Of a stretch of DNA of 64,000 nucleotides, positions 61,383-64,000 are shown one piece after another. The position numbers were made by a program, and so were the translations under genes. Below the pieces are notes generated by a model, which saw nothing but the letters and a program-made list of their open reading frames with translations, did not search any database and was not told the origin of the DNA. Every line of letters starts with the position of its first letter. The first letter of the stretch is position 1. The stretch is from Chitinophagaceae bacterium (GTDB taxonomy: Bacteria; Bacteroidota; Bacteroidia; Chitinophagales; Chitinophagaceae): the NCBI GenBank assembly GCA_013140985.1, contig JABFRU010000018.1, positions 26,108 to 90,107 on the forward strand, read 5' to 3'.

Positions 61383-61508
61383 AGTTTAATGGTTTTAAAG
61401 TGAAGAATCTAAATACTTACTGAAAGTAGGGAATATTTTTTTACCAAAACAAGTGCTCACCCGAAATCGTCAGAGTTCTACCTGAAAGTAGTAGGTTTTA
61501 TTTTATTT

Positions 61509-62234
61509 TTGGATATGACAAAGCTTTCCGTCAATATCAATAAGTTCGCCACACTGCGCAATGCAAGGGGTGGTAATAATCCGGATGTGGTAAAAGCAGC
61601 GATCAATGTGCAACGTTTCGGCGCCGATGGAGTGACGGTGCATCCCCGCCCCGATGAACGGCATATCCGCTATGAAGATGTGCGGCAGGTAAAGAAAATA
61701 ATTACTACAGAATTTAATATCGAAGGCAATTGCAGGGAACAATCATTTGTTGATCTTGTCCTGGAAACAAAACCAACACAGGTAACCTTGGTGCCGGATG
61801 TGATCGGGCAACTAACAAGTGACCATGGCTGGGATACCATAAAAAATAAAGATTATTTAATGGAGATGATTGCTATTTTTAAAAAAGAAGGCATCCGTGT
61901 TTCCATTTTTGTTGACCCGGTGATGGAAATGATCAATGGAGCTTCTGAAACGGGAGCTGACAGGATCGAGTTATATACTGAAAGTTATGCGAAACAATAT
62001 GCAATGGGCAATAAGCAACAGGCAATAACAGATTATGTTGACGCAGCAAAAAGGGCAAAAGAATTAGGGTTGGGTTTAAATGCCGGGCATGATCTTGATC
62101 TCCATAATTTAAAATTTTTCAAACAAAATATTCCCTGGCTGGATGAAGTGAGTATCGGCCATGCACTGATCTGCGATGCTATTTATTTGGGATTGGAGAA
62201 TGCGGTGCAGTTATATAAGAGGCAGTTGCAGTGA
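61509..62234 (+). CDS. pdxJ: Pyridoxine 5'-phosphate synthase
   Basis: MTKLSVNINKFATLRNARGGNNPDVVKAAINVQRFGADGVTVHPRPDERHIRYEDV, EGNC, LVPD, GLGLNAGHDLDLHNL. ATG at 61515. Confidence 0.96.
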   Translation: MDMTKLSVNINKFATLRNARGGNNPDVVKAAINVQRFGADGVTVHPRPDERHIRYEDVRQVKKIITTEFNIEGNCREQSFVDLVLETKPTQVTLVPDVIGQLTSDHGWDTIKNKDYLMEMIAIFKKEGIRVSIFVDPVMEMINGASETGADRIELYTESYAKQYAMGNKQQAITDYVDAAKRAKELGLGLNAGHDLDLHNLKFFKQNIPWLDEVSIGHALICDAIYLGLENAVQLYKRQLQ

Positions 62235-62300
62235 GCTGGTTTGCACAAAATTGCTTTGATTATCAGCAAATTTCTGTGCAAGAAGTAGCGTATATTTAAG

Positions 62301-63239
62301 TGTTGTGCGAAACCCGTTAAGATAACTTTCATTCTTATTTGAACAATGACAACTGCCAAGCCATTACTAAAGAAAAAAATTGCAAAAGAGGTGCTCATCT
62401 TTTTTGGAGGGCTTGTTATTGTCGGTTTGACCTGGTGCTTTTTATTATTACGTAACAATTTCTACAAGACAAAGAAATCAAATCTTAAAACTGAAATACA
62501 ATCTTTAGCACAGCAACTTGACAGCTTACCAAAAGATTACCTTAAAGAGTTATACGATAAAACAAGTAAACAGTTTATAGTTAAATACCAAGTTGGACAA
62601 GACATTTATTTAATTCCTAAAGGACAAGAGCAAGAATTCCTTATTGACCCATTGGGAATAAAAAAGAAAGCGATATTACTTCCTGTATCTCCTAAAGGTT
62701 ATTCATATACCCATCTGGACATTTTTAAAAAATATGGCGGATACGAACTCTATCCTAAACAGAAACCTCCTTTACCGGGTATTGTTCAGGACTCAACAGC
62801 AGTGTTTGATTTTGTTGAGCAAAATAAATTCAGAGAATTTTTATCATCAGCTGACTATCGTGATAAATTCTATGAAACTTTTAGTAAGGAAAAGTTCATT
62901 ATTGATAGCTATAATGATGATGGCTTGCCTATTGGAACAGTTGTTGATTTAGGTAGTCATTCAGAGTTTGACACTACAATTCAGTTTGCATTAAAAAATC
63001 ATGCTTCAATCGCTGCGACAAAAGAAGACATTTCAAGGAAAATTGAAGAAACTAATCTCTCGTATAAAAATGCAGTGACAAGTATATGGAGCAACAGTAA
63101 AACAAATAATATTTTGTTAACCGCAGTCTTAATACTTGCGATAATTCTTTATCCAGTGCGACTCAGCTTTTTTTTGATTAAGTGGTCATTTAAAACATTG
63201 AAATAACAAGCAAAGTGAAATCGGGTGATTCGCACAACA
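62301..63239. repeat. Inverted repeat pair flanking an orphan gene
   Basis: TGTTGTGCGAAACCCG (62301-62316) and CGGGTGATTCGCACAACA (63222-63239). Confidence 0.65.
62346..63206 (+). CDS. Hypothetical protein with N- and C-terminal TM segments
   Basis: VLIFFGGLVIVGLTWCFLLL near the N-terminus, NNILLTAVLILAIILYPVRLSFFLIKW at the C-terminus. Confidence 0.6.
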   Translation: MTTAKPLLKKKIAKEVLIFFGGLVIVGLTWCFLLLRNNFYKTKKSNLKTEIQSLAQQLDSLPKDYLKELYDKTSKQFIVKYQVGQDIYLIPKGQEQEFLIDPLGIKKKAILLPVSPKGYSYTHLDIFKKYGGYELYPKQKPPLPGIVQDSTAVFDFVEQNKFREFLSSADYRDKFYETFSKEKFIIDSYNDDGLPIGTVVDLGSHSEFDTTIQFALKNHASIAATKEDISRKIEETNLSYKNAVTSIWSNSKTNNILLTAVLILAIILYPVRLSFFLIKWSFKTLK

Positions 63240-63421
63240 TTCGGTTTGGCAATATGGCGGGGCGACGAATAAATCCTCATCTTTTTATTCGCTATCAGCT
63301 TCAGTCCGGGCTTAACTTTTACTATTGAGCTTTAGTTGTTATCTTCATCAATAGTAATTCTATTCGGCTGCGGCTCCGGGCTGAACGTTTTTCAAATACC
63401 GCCACATCGCCAAGCCGTACC

Positions 63422-63878
63422 GTTATAGGCCATTCAATTGGCCGGGCTGTTATTGTCACACATCTTTGGATGTACTTACTACCTGAGTCCTTCACCTCAA
63501 TTTTTCCAACAGTTTTATGATGGCGATGATTTAAAAGATTTTCTCCAAAAATCATGAGTAGGATCCAACCCGACGGGCAACAAAGGTTTCTTTACTTACC
63601 GAGAGCTGCGAGGAGGCGTGAGAAGTTTACTTGTTAAAGCCGACGACGCAGCTCTCGTAAGTTAGCCTCCTTTTTTAACAGTTCCGCGGTGTTTACCTCA
63701 TGATTTTTGGAGAAAATAACGTCAGCGACAGCAGAAAAATGGCGGTAAAAAAAATTGAGGTGAAGGATTAAGGGTCGAAGGTCACACATCCAAGGATGTG
63801 TGACCTAACTAGGCCAGGTCAGTTGAATTGAGGCCAATAAAGCCAGGACATAACTATGGATGACGAACGGCCTATAAC
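63422..63878. repeat. Long nested imperfect palindrome (at least five paired arms)
   Basis: Arm pairs: 63422-63435/63865-63878; 63455-63473/63780-63805; 63488-63505/63750-63767 (18/18); 63538-63558/63697-63717 (21/21); 63600-63610/63647-63657 (11/11). Confidence 0.85.
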
Positions 63879-64000
63879 ATGAACTGTGTAAAAAATCAAA
63901 TAAATTTTTTACTTTTTCAGGGTTTAGGTGAACAGTAATTAGGTTGATACAGGCTGTTGTTTTTTACCACTGCAAATACTTGTTTTAAAAGTTTGTTACA

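Noticed and set aside
63640-63810. Integron attC-like site in the palindromic region
   Set aside because: GTTAGCC and CCTAAC strings occur but do not match the GTTRRRY/RYYYAAC pairing with correct spacing, and no integrase gene is in the window.
1-64000. tRNA, rRNA, CRISPR array, prophage or toxin-antitoxin module
   Set aside because: None recognised by eye; small structured RNAs could be missed without Infernal/tRNAscan.

Overview
Chromosomal window from a Bacteroidota bacterium, Chitinophagaceae-like. Lineage evidence: T9SS SprE/PorW-like protein, T9SS sorting tail, LytTR/His_kinase pairs, HYC_CC_PP protein, putative porin. Most of the window is ordinary housekeeping and envelope genes: GS-III, sucC, ahcY, PBP1A, PNP, pdxJ, M19 dipeptidase, amidase, bactofilin/AtpZ. 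The strongest candidate for a new system is a compact minus-strand operon at 57475-61382. It encodes a LanC-like cyclase with intact Zn ligands, a HopA1-like putative lyase, an APH-fold kinase and, upstream, a 190-aa Thr-rich protein with a tandem TD(F/I)TK..F..DFTRP repeat and a single C-terminal-region Cys. This matches the kinase + HopA1 + LanC logic of class V-type lanthipeptide or thioamitide dehydration machinery, here in a Bacteroidota context with an atypically large candidate precursor and no visible transporter or protease. Other notable signals: a ~457-bp non-coding region made of at least five nested complementary arms (63422-63878); a RAYT transposase flanked by inverted copies of a two-hairpin REP doublet; a REP-like palindrome translated in-frame inside a dipeptidase, with an intergenic relative at 17923-17945; a metal-handling locus with a 20-Cys repeat protein and a near-perfect 26-bp operator-like palindrome; and an orphan gene flanked by inverted TGTTGTGCGAA motifs. 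No rRNA, tRNA or CRISPR was recognised. All family calls come from reading motifs by eye; no database search was run.
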